Of a stretch of DNA of 64,000 nt, positions 51,843-60,052 are shown in pieces. The notes beneath the pieces were generated by a model. The model made no database searches. It saw only the letters and a list, made by a program, of their open reading frames with translations, and had not been told where the DNA came from. The position numbers and the translations under genes are program-made. The stretch comes from Sphingomonas ginsenosidivorax (GTDB lineage Bacteria > Pseudomonadota > Alphaproteobacteria > Sphingomonadales > Sphingomonadaceae), in the NCBI RefSeq assembly GCF_007995065.1, contig NZ_VOQR01000001.1, positions 1,987,001-2,051,000 of the forward strand, read 5' to 3'. Each line of letters opens with the position of its first letter. Positions within the stretch are counted from its first letter, which is position 1.

Positions 51843-53105
51843 ATGTCGTCAGCCCCCGCGCCGGCGGTGATCAGCCTGGGTTGCCGCCTCAACATCGCCG
51901 AAAGCGAGACCATCCGCGCGCTCGTCGCCGGGCGGGACATGGTGGTGGTCAACAGCTGCGCCGTCACCAACACCGCGGTCAAGGCGACGCGCGTCGCGAT
52001 CCGTCGCGCCCGGCGCGACCGGCCGGACGCGCAGATCGTCGTGACGGGGTGCGCGGCGCAGATCGACCCCGCCGGCTTCGCCGCGATGCCCGAGGTCGAC
52101 CGCGTGATCGGCAATGCCGACAAGCTGGCGCCCGCCGCCTGGCAGAGCACCGCGCCGGTCGTCGTCAGCGACATCATGCAGGTGCGCGACACCGCCCCAC
52201 ACCTCGCCGCCAGCTTTTCCGCGCATGCCCGCGCGTTCGTCGAGGTCCAGAACGGCTGCGACCATCGCTGCACCTTCTGCGCGATCCCGTTCGGCCGCGG
52301 ACCCAGCCGGTCGGTCCCTGCCGGCGCGGTCGTCGACCGGATCGCGGGGCTGGTTGAGGCCGGCCACCGCGAGATCGTGCTGACCGGCGTCGACCTGACC
52401 AGCTACGGGCCCGACCTGCCCGGCAGCCCGACGCTAGGCCAGCTCGTCGAACGCATCCTGACCCGTGTCCCCGCGCTCGACCGCCTGCGCCTCTCTTCGC
52501 TCGATGGCATCGAGATCGACGACCGGCTGTTCGACCTGCTGACCGGCGAGACGCGGATCATGCCGCACGTCCACCTCTCGCTGCAGGCCGGCGACGACAT
52601 GATCCTCAAGCGCATGAAGCGCCGCCACACCCGCGCCGACAGTGTCGCGCTCGTCGACCGCCTCCACGCCGCCCGCCCGGACATCGCGATCGGCGCCGAC
52701 CTGATCGCGGGCTTCCCGACCGAGACCGAGGCAATGGCGGCAAACACCCGCGCGCTGATCGCCGACTGCGCCATCGTCCACGCGCACATCTTCCCCTATT
52801 CGCTCCGCGCCGGTACCCCCGCCGCGCGGATGCCGCAGGTCGAACCCGAGGTCCGGAAACAGCGCGCAGCCCAACTGCGCGAGACCGCCGCGGCCGCCAC
52901 CGCGGCGTGGCACGAGCGCCTCGTCGGCACCACGCAGCACGTCCTCATTGAAAACCCCGGCGATCGCGGTCATGCGCCCAATTTCGCGGACATACGCCTC
53001 TCCCCGTTCGCTCTGAGCGAAGTCGAAGGGCCCGCGGTTGGGACTGTCGTCCCGGTCGCCATCACCGCCGCCACCGCCACACATCTGACAGGCACGCCCC
53101 TATGA
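51843..53105 (+). CDS. mtaB: tRNA t6A37 methylthiotransferase MtaB
   Basis: 420 residues. First cluster Cys: SLGCRLN, VNSCAVT, VTGCAAQ; radical-SAM motif NGCDHRCTFCAIPFGRG; then HVHLSLQAGDD and GADLIAGFPTE. It inserts sulfur and methyl at ms2t6A37 in tRNAs reading ANN codons. Near the C-terminus the residues LSPFALSEVEGP are encoded by half of a REP-like repeat, so the last part of the TRAM-like region is altered. Its stop overlaps the ftsY start by four bases. Confidence 0.94.
   Translation: MSSAPAPAVISLGCRLNIAESETIRALVAGRDMVVVNSCAVTNTAVKATRVAIRRARRDRPDAQIVVTGCAAQIDPAGFAAMPEVDRVIGNADKLAPAAWQSTAPVVVSDIMQVRDTAPHLAASFSAHARAFVEVQNGCDHRCTFCAIPFGRGPSRSVPAGAVVDRIAGLVEAGHREIVLTGVDLTSYGPDLPGSPTLGQLVERILTRVPALDRLRLSSLDGIEIDDRLFDLLTGETRIMPHVHLSLQAGDDMILKRMKRRHTRADSVALVDRLHAARPDIAIGADLIAGFPTETEAMAANTRALIADCAIVHAHIFPYSLRAGTPAARMPQVEPEVRKQRAAQLRETAAAATAAWHERLVGTTQHVLIENPGDRGHAPNFADIRLSPFALSEVEGPAVGTVVPVAITAATATHLTGTPL
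53005..53031 (+). repeat. REP-like half-repeat inside mtaB coding sequence
   Basis: CGTTCGCTCTGAGCGAAGTC and its continuation GAAGGGC match the arm of the repeat pair at 54059-54131 and read in frame through mtaB. Confidence 0.7.
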
Positions 53106-54037
53106 GCACATCCTCCACCTGGCACGACAAGCTCCTCGGCGGCTTCAAGCGCACCTCGGACCGCCTCGTCGGCAACCTCGCCGGCCTCGGCGCCGCGCGG
53201 CTCGACGACGATACGCTCGACGATATCGAGGAGGCGCTGATCGCGTCCGACCTCGGCCCCGAGACCGCGGGCCGGATCCGCGCGCGGCTCGCCGACGGCG
53301 CGTTCGAGCGCAACATGGAGGAGCTGGGCATCCGCGTCATCGTCGCGGAGGAGGTCGAGAAGGTCCTCGCCCGCGTCGCCGTCCCGCTCGAGGTCACCGC
53401 CTTCCCGCGCCCGCAGGTGATCCTGGTGATCGGCGTCAACGGGTCGGGCAAGACCACCACCATCGCCAAGCTCGCGCACCTGCTGATGGAACAGGATTAC
53501 GGCGTCATGCTTGCCGCCGGCGACACCTTCCGCGCCGCGGCGATCGGCCAGCTGCGCACCTGGGCCGACCGCGTCGGCGTGCCGATCGTCACCGGGCCCG
53601 AGGGCGGCGACGCCGCGGGCGTGGTCTGGGACGCGGTCAAGAAGGCGACCGAGACCGGCATCGACGTGCTGATCGTCGACACCGCCGGCCGCCTGCAGAA
53701 CAAGCGCGAGCTGATGGACGAGCTGGCGAAGATCCGCCGCGTACTCGGCCGCATCAACCCGGCAAGCCCGCACGACATCGTCCTCGTCCTCGACGCGACC
53801 ACCGGCCAGAACGCGCTGCAGCAGATCGAGGTGTTCAAGGAGGTGGCGGGCGTCACCGGCCTCGTCATGACCAAGCTCGACGGTACCGCGCGCGGCGGCG
53901 TGCTGGTCGCCGCGGCGGAGAAATACGGCCTGCCGATTCACGCGATCGGCATCGGCGAGGGCATGACCGACCTGCGCCCGTTCGACGCGAACGAGGTCAG
54001 CCGGATCATTGCGGGCGTCGAGGGCGTTCGGAAGTAG
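53102..54037 (+). CDS. ftsY: Signal recognition particle receptor FtsY
   Basis: 311 residues, NG core only: helices with RTSDRLVGNLAGLG, then VIGVNGSGKTTTIAKLAHLL, GDTFRAAAIGQLRTW, DTAGRLQNKRELMDEL, TKLDGTARGGVLVAAAEKY and IGIGEGMTDLRPF. The acidic A domain seen in enteric FtsY is absent, as is common in alphaproteobacteria. Docks SRP-ribosome complexes at the membrane. Translationally coupled to mtaB (ATGA overlap). Confidence 0.98.
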   Translation: MSTSSTWHDKLLGGFKRTSDRLVGNLAGLGAARLDDDTLDDIEEALIASDLGPETAGRIRARLADGAFERNMEELGIRVIVAEEVEKVLARVAVPLEVTAFPRPQVILVIGVNGSGKTTTIAKLAHLLMEQDYGVMLAAGDTFRAAAIGQLRTWADRVGVPIVTGPEGGDAAGVVWDAVKKATETGIDVLIVDTAGRLQNKRELMDELAKIRRVLGRINPASPHDIVLVLDATTGQNALQQIEVFKEVAGVTGLVMTKLDGTARGGVLVAAAEKYGLPIHAIGIGEGMTDLRPFDANEVSRIIAGVEGVRK

Positions 54038-54058
54038 CGCGGGGCACGTACCGCCCCC

Positions 54059-54131
54059 CGTTCGTCCTGAGCGCAGTCGAAGGACAGGTCAGCTCGTGGC
54101 AAGGTCCTTCGACTACGCTCAGGACGAACGG
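54059..54131. repeat. Palindromic repeat pair (REP-like)
   Basis: CGTTCGTCCTGAGCGCAGTC plus GAAGGAC, and the inverted GTCCTTCGACTACGCTCAGG plus ACGAACG, about 20 bases apart, between ftsY and yciB. It could form a long cruciform or hairpin. Confidence 0.88.
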
Positions 54132-54157
54132 CGATTGGCCATATTTTGGATGACACA

Positions 54158-54760
54158 GTGACCAAATCCCCCTCCCCCGGCCTGCGCATGGCGATCGACT
54201 ACGGTCCGCTCGCGATCTTCTTCGCGGTGAACTTCCTCACCCCCGGCCTCCCGATCGTCCGCGTGATCGCCGCGACCACCGCGTTCGTCGTCGCCACCGT
54301 GATCGCGATGATCGTGTCGAAGGTGAAGGCCGGACACATCTCGCCGATGCTGTGGATGTCGGGCGCGCTGGTCGTCGTGTTCGGCGGGCTGACGATCTAT
54401 TTCCACGACGAACGCTTCATCAAGATGAAGCCGACGATCGTCTACGCGATGTTCTCGGCGATCCTGACCTTCGGGCTGGTCACCGGACGCCCGCTGCTCC
54501 AGTCGCTGCTCGAGACCGCCTATCCCGGCCTGACGCCCGAGGGCTGGCGCAAGCTCACGCGCAACTGGGCGATCTTCTTCGCCTTCATGGCGGTGCTGAA
54601 CGAAGCGGTGTGGCGCAACACGACCTGGGATTTCTGGGTCGGCTTCAAGCTTTGGGGGGCGATCCCGCTGACCCTGCTGTTCGCGTTCGCCAACATCCCG
54701 ATGCTGCTCAAGCACGGCCTGCAGACCGGCGAGAAGCTCGACCTGCCGCCCGCCGACTGA
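54158..54760 (+). CDS. yciB: Inner membrane septation protein YciB/IspZ family
   Basis: About 200 residues with five or six membrane segments: DYGPLAIFFAVNFL, VRVIAATTAFVVATVIAMI, PMLWMSGALVVVFGGLTIYFHD, NWAIFFAFMAVLNEAVWR and LWGAIPLTLLFAFANIPML. The family motif around FHDERFIKMKPTIVYAMFS is present. Roles in septation and envelope synthesis are reported for homologues. GTG 54158 with TTTTGGA upstream is preferred over TTG 54146; the ATG at 54150 is out of frame. Confidence 0.93.
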   Translation: MTKSPSPGLRMAIDYGPLAIFFAVNFLTPGLPIVRVIAATTAFVVATVIAMIVSKVKAGHISPMLWMSGALVVVFGGLTIYFHDERFIKMKPTIVYAMFSAILTFGLVTGRPLLQSLLETAYPGLTPEGWRKLTRNWAIFFAFMAVLNEAVWRNTTWDFWVGFKLWGAIPLTLLFAFANIPMLLKHGLQTGEKLDLPPAD

Positions 54761-54807
54761 GACCCGCCGCACGGACCAACCTGTACCGCAGCCGACAACT
54801 CCGTTCA

Positions 54808-54833
54808 GGAACGATGTCGTTTCATAACCGTAT
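54808..54833 (+). promoter_or_regulatory. EcfG-type (general stress sigma factor) promoter
   Basis: GGAAC at 54808-54812, 16 bases, then CGTAT at 54829. The alphaproteobacterial EcfG consensus is GGAAC-N16/17-CGTT, so one mismatch. It lies 43 bases upstream of the secreted Arg-rich protein gene. Confidence 0.6.
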
Positions 54834-54875
54834 CACCCGTCACAGCCCGATACTCGGGTCCGAAGGGAATACCGC

Positions 54876-55157
54876 ATGAAGTTCACCCAGCTGCTCGCCG
54901 CCGGCCTCGCTTTCGCCACGCTGAGCATCGGGGCCACCGCCCCGGCCGAAGCGCAGCGCCACGACCGTGGCTATAGCCGCGACCACCGCGGCAACCATTA
55001 CGGCAACGACCGTCGCGACGACCGCCGTTTCCGGCATGACCGCCACGACCGCCGCGACGACCGTCGCTATCGCGGGCGCGACGATCGCCGCAACGGCTAC
55101 AGCCAGCGCTGCCGTTTCGAGACGCGCGGCGGCCAGCGCATCCAGCGCTGCCGTTGA
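54876..55157 (+). CDS. Small secreted Arg/Asp/His-rich protein
   Basis: 93 residues. Signal peptide LLAAGLAFATLSIGATAPAEAQ. The mature part is dominated by Arg, Asp and His in repeats such as RRDDRRF, RHDRHDRRDDRR and RGRDDRR, ending in RCRFETRGGQRIQRCR with two Cys. No family function is known; similar short charged proteins are often stress-induced in sphingomonads. The EcfG-like promoter upstream agrees with stress induction. The repeats could bind nucleic acid, polyphosphate or metal, which is only a guess. Confidence 0.8.
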   Translation: MKFTQLLAAGLAFATLSIGATAPAEAQRHDRGYSRDHRGNHYGNDRRDDRRFRHDRHDRRDDRRYRGRDDRRNGYSQRCRFETRGGQRIQRCR

Positions 55158-55164
55158 TCAAATC

Positions 55165-55193
55165 GCGGGCGGTGGCATGATGTCGCCGCCCGC
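55165..55193 (+). terminator. Hairpin after the Arg-rich protein gene
   Basis: GCGGGCGGTGG and its inverse ending CCGCCCGC form a stem with a short loop; no U-tract. It may attenuate transcription into the next gene. Confidence 0.45.
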
Positions 55194-55216
55194 ACGTTGA
55201 TGTGAAAGGACCCACG

Positions 55217-55762
55217 ATGCGCCTGCCCGTCACCCTCTCTCTGATCGCTGCGACCTGCCTCGGGGCTGCCGCCCCCGTGCTCGCCCAGAGCACCGCCGAC
55301 GACGCCCGCTTCGCGCAGGCACAGAGCCGGTTCGACCGCGAATACCAGCTCTATCGCCAGGAAGCCGACCGCTACCGCTCCGCGCGCGGCGGTTACCAGA
55401 CCCAGGGATCGACTGGCCCGTACCGCCAGGCGCCCGATGCCCGCTACGACACCCAGGTTTACGCCGACGAACGCGACGAGGGCAATTACGACCCCGCGCG
55501 CGACTATCGCGTCGGCCCGAACTATCGCGAGCGCGTGCTGAGCAACGACGACCGCGTCTATGCGGGGCAGGACGGCCGTTATTACTGCAAGCGCAGCGAC
55601 GGCACGACGGGCCTGATCGTCGGCGCGGCGGGCGGCGGCATCCTCGGCAACGTCATCGATGGCGGCCGGTCGCGCACCGTCGGCACGCTGCTCGGCGCCG
55701 CGGTCGGCGGTCTCGCCGGTCGTGCGGTCGACCAGAACAACAGCCAGGTCCGCTGCCGCTGA
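55217..55762 (+). CDS. Glycine-zipper 2TM-domain envelope protein
   Basis: 181 residues from ATG 55217 (AAAGGA six bases upstream). Signal peptide LPVTLSLIAATCLGAAAPVLAQ. A charged, Tyr/Arg-rich middle (YQLYRQEADRYRSARGG, YRQAPDARYDTQ) leads to the glycine zipper GLIVGAAGGGILGNVIDGG and GTLLGAAVGGLAGRAVDQ near the end. The family sits in the outer or inner membrane and is often stress-linked. Its TGA shares one base with the ATG of the next gene. Confidence 0.87.
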   Translation: MRLPVTLSLIAATCLGAAAPVLAQSTADDARFAQAQSRFDREYQLYRQEADRYRSARGGYQTQGSTGPYRQAPDARYDTQVYADERDEGNYDPARDYRVGPNYRERVLSNDDRVYAGQDGRYYCKRSDGTTGLIVGAAGGGILGNVIDGGRSRTVGTLLGAAVGGLAGRAVDQNNSQVRCR

Positions 55763-56190
55763 TGCCCCGGGACGGCGAGGTCGACGCGCTGATCGCCCGG
55801 CTCGACCTCGCCCCCCATCCGGAGGGCGGCTTCTACCGCGAGACCTTCCGCCAGCCCGGCTCCGATGGCGGCCGCGCGCTCGCGACGACGATCCTGTTCC
55901 TGCTACCCGCCGGCGCCCGCTCGCACTGGCACCGCGTCGACGCCGCCGAGATGTGGATGTGGCATGCCGGCCACCCGCTCGACCTGCTGATCGACGACGC
56001 GCGACTGCTGCTCGGCGGTGACGTGCTGGCCGGCGAGCAGCCGCAGGGGCTGGTACCGCCTGATGCTTGGCAGTCGGCGGAAGCGAACCATGGCTGGGCG
56101 CTGGTCAGCTGCTTTGTCACCCCCGGCTTCGACTTTGCCGGCTTCGAGCTTGCACCCCCAGGCTGGACGCCACCAGACTCCCTTCCCTGA
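55762..56190 (+). CDS. Cupin-fold protein, DUF985 family
   Basis: 142 residues. DUF985 motifs: LDLAPHPEGGFYRETFRQ, TTILFLLPAGARSHWHRVDAAEMWMWHAG, and the late segment HGWALVSCFVTPGFDFAGFELAPPGW. A metal-binding cupin of unknown reaction; eukaryotic relatives exist. Cytoplasmic. TGATG overlap with the glycine-zipper gene suggests coupled translation, though a functional link is not obvious. Confidence 0.9.
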   Translation: MPRDGEVDALIARLDLAPHPEGGFYRETFRQPGSDGGRALATTILFLLPAGARSHWHRVDAAEMWMWHAGHPLDLLIDDARLLLGGDVLAGEQPQGLVPPDAWQSAEANHGWALVSCFVTPGFDFAGFELAPPGWTPPDSLP

Positions 56191-56284
56191 AAGGGAGGGG
56201 TCGGGGGTGGGTCGGCTTGGGGCGGACGCGACGGTCCCCGTCGGGCCACCCCACCCCCTGCCCCTCCCTTCCAGGGAGGGGAGT
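56174..56284. repeat. Long imperfect inverted repeat between convergent genes
   Basis: AAAGGGAGGGGTCGGGGGTG is mirrored by CACCCCACCCCCTGCCCCTC and CCCTTCC near the right end. It separates the cupin and peptidase genes and could act as a bidirectional terminator. Confidence 0.65.
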
Positions 56285-56289
56285 AAACG

Positions 56290-58395
56290 CTACTTCGCCG
56301 GCCCCATCAGCTTCTGCGCGAAATAGGTCATCTGCAGCGCCTGCAACCGCGCGCCCTGCGCGATGTCCGCATCGCCCGAATGCCCGCCCGCGGTGTCCTC
56401 GTAGAACAGATAGGGCAGCCCATATTCCTTCAGCCGCGCCGCGAACTTGCGCGCGTGCTGCGGCCCGACGCGGTCGTCCTTGGTCGTCGTCCAGATATAG
56501 GGCTCGGGATACGCCACGCCGCGCTTGATGTTCTGATAGGGCGAGATCGTCTCGAGGAACGCCTTCTCCGCGGGCACCGACACCGATCCATATTCGTCGA
56601 CCCACGACGCACCCGCCGCGATCCCCTCGTAGCGGATCATGTCGAGCAGCGGCACCTGGATGGTCACCGCCTTCCACAGGTCGGGATGCTGGTTGAACTC
56701 GACGCCCATCAGCAACCCGCCGTTCGACCCGCCATAGATGCCGAGCTTCGCCGGGCTCGTCAGTTTCCGCGCGACCAGGTTCTTCGCGACCGCCGCGAAA
56801 TCGTCGTAGATGATCTGCCGCTTGGTCTTGCGACCCGCATCGTGCCACGCCGGCCCGAACTCGCCGCCGCCGCGGATGTTGGCGAGCACGTAGGAGCCAC
56901 CACGCTCGAGCCACAGCTTGCCGGTCGACCCCGAATAGCTGGGCGTCATCGACACCTCGAACCCGCCATAGGCGGTCATGATCGTCGGCGTCGTGCCGTC
57001 GAGCACGATGTCCTTCTTGTGGACGATGAAATACGGGATCTTGGTGCCGTCGGTGGAGGTCGCCTCGAACTGCTCGACCACGTCGTTCGATGCATCGAAC
57101 TTGGGCGGCAGCGTCTTGATCGATTTCGGCGCGCCGCCTGCCGCGTCCAGCGTCCAGAGCGAGGTGGGCGTCAGGAAGCCGGTGACGGTCAGATAGGCAT
57201 GGTCGCTGCGATCGCTGCTGCTCGCCACGTCGATCGAGGCGTTGTCGGGGAGCGTCAGCGGCGCGGAGGTCCAGCCCTTGGCGCCGTGCGCAAACACCAT
57301 CGCGCGGCCGCGGACATTGTCAGTGACGACCGCGATCAGCTTCGACTTGGTGCCTGCGACGCCGTCGACCGACTGCCGTGCGTTCGGCGCGAAGATGATC
57401 GTTGGGGTCATCGTGCCGCGCTCGACATCGGCGAGCGGCACCGACGCGATCGCGCCCGCGGGCACCTTGCCCCAGGGCTCGCTGGTCGAGAAGATCACCT
57501 GCCCGTCGACCATAGCGACCGGGAAGGTCCGCGGCGGAAGCGCCATCGGCTTGGTCCCGGACGGCGTCCAGATCAGCTTGTCCGCGCCGAAGAAGGTCGA
57601 GCGGCGCTGGATCACGACCAGCCGGTTCCCCTTGTCGTCGGTCAGCACCGAGGCGGCGGTGCCGCCCTGGTCGGTCGCGGCACCACGATAGACCTCGGTC
57701 GCGGCCGACAAAGGCTGGCCGCGCTTCACCTGCTTCATCACGAACGCATAGCCCGACGCGGTCGTCGTCCCCGCCCCCCAGTCGCGCGCGACGAGCAGCG
57801 TGTCCTTGTCGACCCAGCTCGCATTCTGCTTCGATGTCGGCAGCGTGAAGCCGCCCTCGACGAACTTGCCCGTCGACAGGTCGAACTCGCGATACGTCAC
57901 CGCATCCTCGCCGCCCTCGGACAGCGCGACGAGGCACAACCGCTCCTCGGGCTGCAGGCAGGTCGCGCCCTTCCACACCCATTGCTTGCCCTCGGCCTTG
58001 CCGAGCGCGTCGAGGTCGAGCGCGACCGTCCAGTTGGGCGCAGCGGCGGCATAGTCCGCCTCGCTGGTCCAGCGCCACAGCCCGTGAGGATGCTCGGCAT
58101 CGCGCCAGAAATTGTAGATTCGCCCGAACCGCTGGTCGGGCATCGGGATGCGGTCCTTTGCTGCGGCGATCGCGAGCGCCTCGGCATGGAAGGTCGCATA
58201 GCGCGGGTCGTTCTGCAGCCGCGGCAGGGTGCGGGCGTTCTCCGCCTCGACCCAGGCGAGCGGCTTCGCGCCGTCCTTGTCCTCGAGCCAGATATAGGGG
58301 TCGGTGGCATCGATCTTCGTCATCGCGCCCGTTTGCGCGAGCGCACTGCTGCCCGCAAGCATTGCCGCCACCGTCGTCATCAAGATCTTGCGCAT
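56290..58395 (-). CDS. Prolyl oligopeptidase family serine peptidase (S9A), exported
   Basis: 701 residues. Signal peptide MTTVAAMLAGSSALAQ. The N-terminal propeller begins DPYIWLEDKDGAKPLAWVEAEN; the catalytic domain has TAYGGFEVSMTPSY, RGGGEFGPAWHDAG, nucleophile GIYGGSNGGLLMG (Ser), acid Asp in TTKDDRVGPQHA and His in TAGGHSGDA. It cleaves short proline-containing peptides in the periplasm. The gene is followed by the long inverted repeat and preceded by a repeat pair. Confidence 0.94.
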   Translation of the reverse strand: MRKILMTTVAAMLAGSSALAQTGAMTKIDATDPYIWLEDKDGAKPLAWVEAENARTLPRLQNDPRYATFHAEALAIAAAKDRIPMPDQRFGRIYNFWRDAEHPHGLWRWTSEADYAAAAPNWTVALDLDALGKAEGKQWVWKGATCLQPEERLCLVALSEGGEDAVTYREFDLSTGKFVEGGFTLPTSKQNASWVDKDTLLVARDWGAGTTTASGYAFVMKQVKRGQPLSAATEVYRGAATDQGGTAASVLTDDKGNRLVVIQRRSTFFGADKLIWTPSGTKPMALPPRTFPVAMVDGQVIFSTSEPWGKVPAGAIASVPLADVERGTMTPTIIFAPNARQSVDGVAGTKSKLIAVVTDNVRGRAMVFAHGAKGWTSAPLTLPDNASIDVASSSDRSDHAYLTVTGFLTPTSLWTLDAAGGAPKSIKTLPPKFDASNDVVEQFEATSTDGTKIPYFIVHKKDIVLDGTTPTIMTAYGGFEVSMTPSYSGSTGKLWLERGGSYVLANIRGGGEFGPAWHDAGRKTKRQIIYDDFAAVAKNLVARKLTSPAKLGIYGGSNGGLLMGVEFNQHPDLWKAVTIQVPLLDMIRYEGIAAGASWVDEYGSVSVPAEKAFLETISPYQNIKRGVAYPEPYIWTTTKDDRVGPQHARKFAARLKEYGLPYLFYEDTAGGHSGDADIAQGARLQALQMTYFAQKLMGPAK

Positions 58396-58408
58396 TCAAA
58401 AACCCCAT

Positions 58409-58504
58409 CGTCACCCCGGACTTGTTCCGGGGTCCACCGTGCCGCAAAGCAGCCCGCGTCGAGTGTGCGGCACCATGGACCCCGGAACAAGTCCGCGGTG
58501 ACGG
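58409..58504. repeat. Palindromic repeat pair (REP-like)
   Basis: CGTCACCCCGGACTTGTTCC then GGGGTCCACCGTGCCGC, mirrored by GCGGCACCATGGACCCCGG and AACAAGTCCGCGGTGACGG, in the divergent gap between the peptidase and the MFS gene; the right arm nearly touches the MFS start. Confidence 0.88.
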
Positions 58505-58517
58505 AGTATGGGCGTAG

Positions 58518-59915
58518 ATGAACGACGGCCTTCCCAAACCGCGCCGCTATCTCGCCGTCGCGGCGATCTCGGCGGGGACCGCGCTCACGATCATCGACGG
58601 CGGCATCGCGACCGTCGCGTTGCCGACGATCGCGCGCGACCTGGGCGTCGACAGCAGCGCGGTGGTGACGGTCGTCACCGTCTACCAGCTGATCCTGGCG
58701 ATGGCGTTGCTCCCCTTCTCTGGCCTCGGCGACCGCATCGGGCTGAAGCGGATGTACCAGTACGGCCAGCTGATCTTCACCGTCGCGACGCTGCTCTGCT
58801 TCTTCGCGAAGAGCCTGCCCTTCCTGCTCGTGGTCCGCGCCGCGCAGGCACTGGGCGCCGCCGCCGCACTCAGCGTATCATCGGCGCTGATCCGATCGAT
58901 CTACCCGGCAAAGCAGCTCGGCCGCGGGCTCGGCATCAACTCGGTCGTGGTGTCGAGTTCGGCCGCGCTCGCCCCCACGATCGGCGGCCTCGTGCTCGCG
59001 ATCGCGCCCTGGCCCTGGGTGTTCGCCAGCGCGGTGCCGTTCGCGATCGCCAGCCTCGTGCTCGGTCGCGCGCTGCCGGATCCCGTCCCGCGCGAGGAGA
59101 AGTTCGACGTGCTCGGCGCAGTCATGTGCGCGGCGATGTTCGGACTCGTCATCGGCGGCGCGGAGACCGCGGTGCACGGCAGCAGCCCGGTGGTCTCGGC
59201 CGCAATCGTGCTGACCGGCATGCTGATCGGCTATTTCTTCGTCCGGCGCGAACGCGGCGAGACCAAGCCGATCCTGCCGATCGACCTGCTCGCCCGCCCC
59301 GTCCTCGCACTGTCCGCGATCGGCGCCTATACCGCGTTCATCGCGTCGATGACGTTGCTGCTCTCGACGCCGTTCCGGCTGACGCACGGCTTCGGCTGGG
59401 GAGCAGCCGAGGTCGGCGCGGCGATCGCGCCGTGGCCGCTGACGAACATGATCGTCGCCCCGCTCGCCGGCTGGCTGTCGGATCGCTATCCCGCCGGTAT
59501 CCTGGGCGGGATCGGCATGAGCATCTCGATCACCGCGCTGCTGCTGATCGCGTTCATGCCCGCGGACCCGAGCTATTTCGACGTCGCCTGGCGGATGGCG
59601 CTGTGCGGATCGGGGTTCGGGATGTTCATGCCCCCCAACGCCCGCCTGATCATCGGCAGCGCACCGCGCGAACGCGCTGCCGCTGCCGGCGGGCTCGTCT
59701 CGACGGTCCGTCTGGTTGGGCAGACCACCGGCGCGACGCTGGTCGCCGCGTTGCTGGCGAGCGGGATCGGCGCAGGCATGGCGCCTCCGCTGGTCGCCGC
59801 CGGCCTCGCGCTGATCGCCGGCCTGTGCAGTGTCGCACGCCTCCGCCCCTCGATCCGCAACCCGCCGACCGAGGAAGCAGAGGACGTCCAACCCGCGCAG
59901 ACGACGGTGCGGTAA
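58518..59915 (+). CDS. MFS transporter, DHA2 (drug:H+ antiporter) type
   Basis: 465 residues with 12-14 hydrophobic segments. TM1 holds the DHA2-like ALTIIDGGIATVALPTIARDLG; motif A is SGLGDRIGLKRMYQYG; motif C-like text in TM5 is SSSAALAPTIGGLVLAI; a late motif is VGQTTGATLVAALLASG. Exporters of this class remove toxic compounds or dyes; a few export sugars or siderophores. Monocistronic; no regulator adjacent. Confidence 0.9.
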   Translation: MNDGLPKPRRYLAVAAISAGTALTIIDGGIATVALPTIARDLGVDSSAVVTVVTVYQLILAMALLPFSGLGDRIGLKRMYQYGQLIFTVATLLCFFAKSLPFLLVVRAAQALGAAAALSVSSALIRSIYPAKQLGRGLGINSVVVSSSAALAPTIGGLVLAIAPWPWVFASAVPFAIASLVLGRALPDPVPREEKFDVLGAVMCAAMFGLVIGGAETAVHGSSPVVSAAIVLTGMLIGYFFVRRERGETKPILPIDLLARPVLALSAIGAYTAFIASMTLLLSTPFRLTHGFGWGAAEVGAAIAPWPLTNMIVAPLAGWLSDRYPAGILGGIGMSISITALLLIAFMPADPSYFDVAWRMALCGSGFGMFMPPNARLIIGSAPRERAAAAGGLVSTVRLVGQTTGATLVAALLASGIGAGMAPPLVAAGLALIAGLCSVARLRPSIRNPPTEEAEDVQPAQTTVR

Positions 59916-59935
59916 AGGGAGCCCCCCACCCACTC

Positions 59936-60036
59936 CGTCATCCCCGCGAAGGCGGGGATCCATATCCTCTGCCATCGACACCAATTCGCGACGGCAGCCA
60001 GATCCGTGATTCCCGCGTCCGCGGGAATCACGGATC
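59936..60036. repeat. Palindromic repeats (REP-like)
   Basis: CCGTCATCCCCGCGAAGGCG with GGGATCC, then GATCCGTGATTCCCGCG with TCCGCGGGAATCACGGATC. Two neighbouring hairpins between convergent genes; likely also terminate transcription. Confidence 0.85.
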
Positions 60037-60052
60037 TGGGTTCAGGCAGCCG

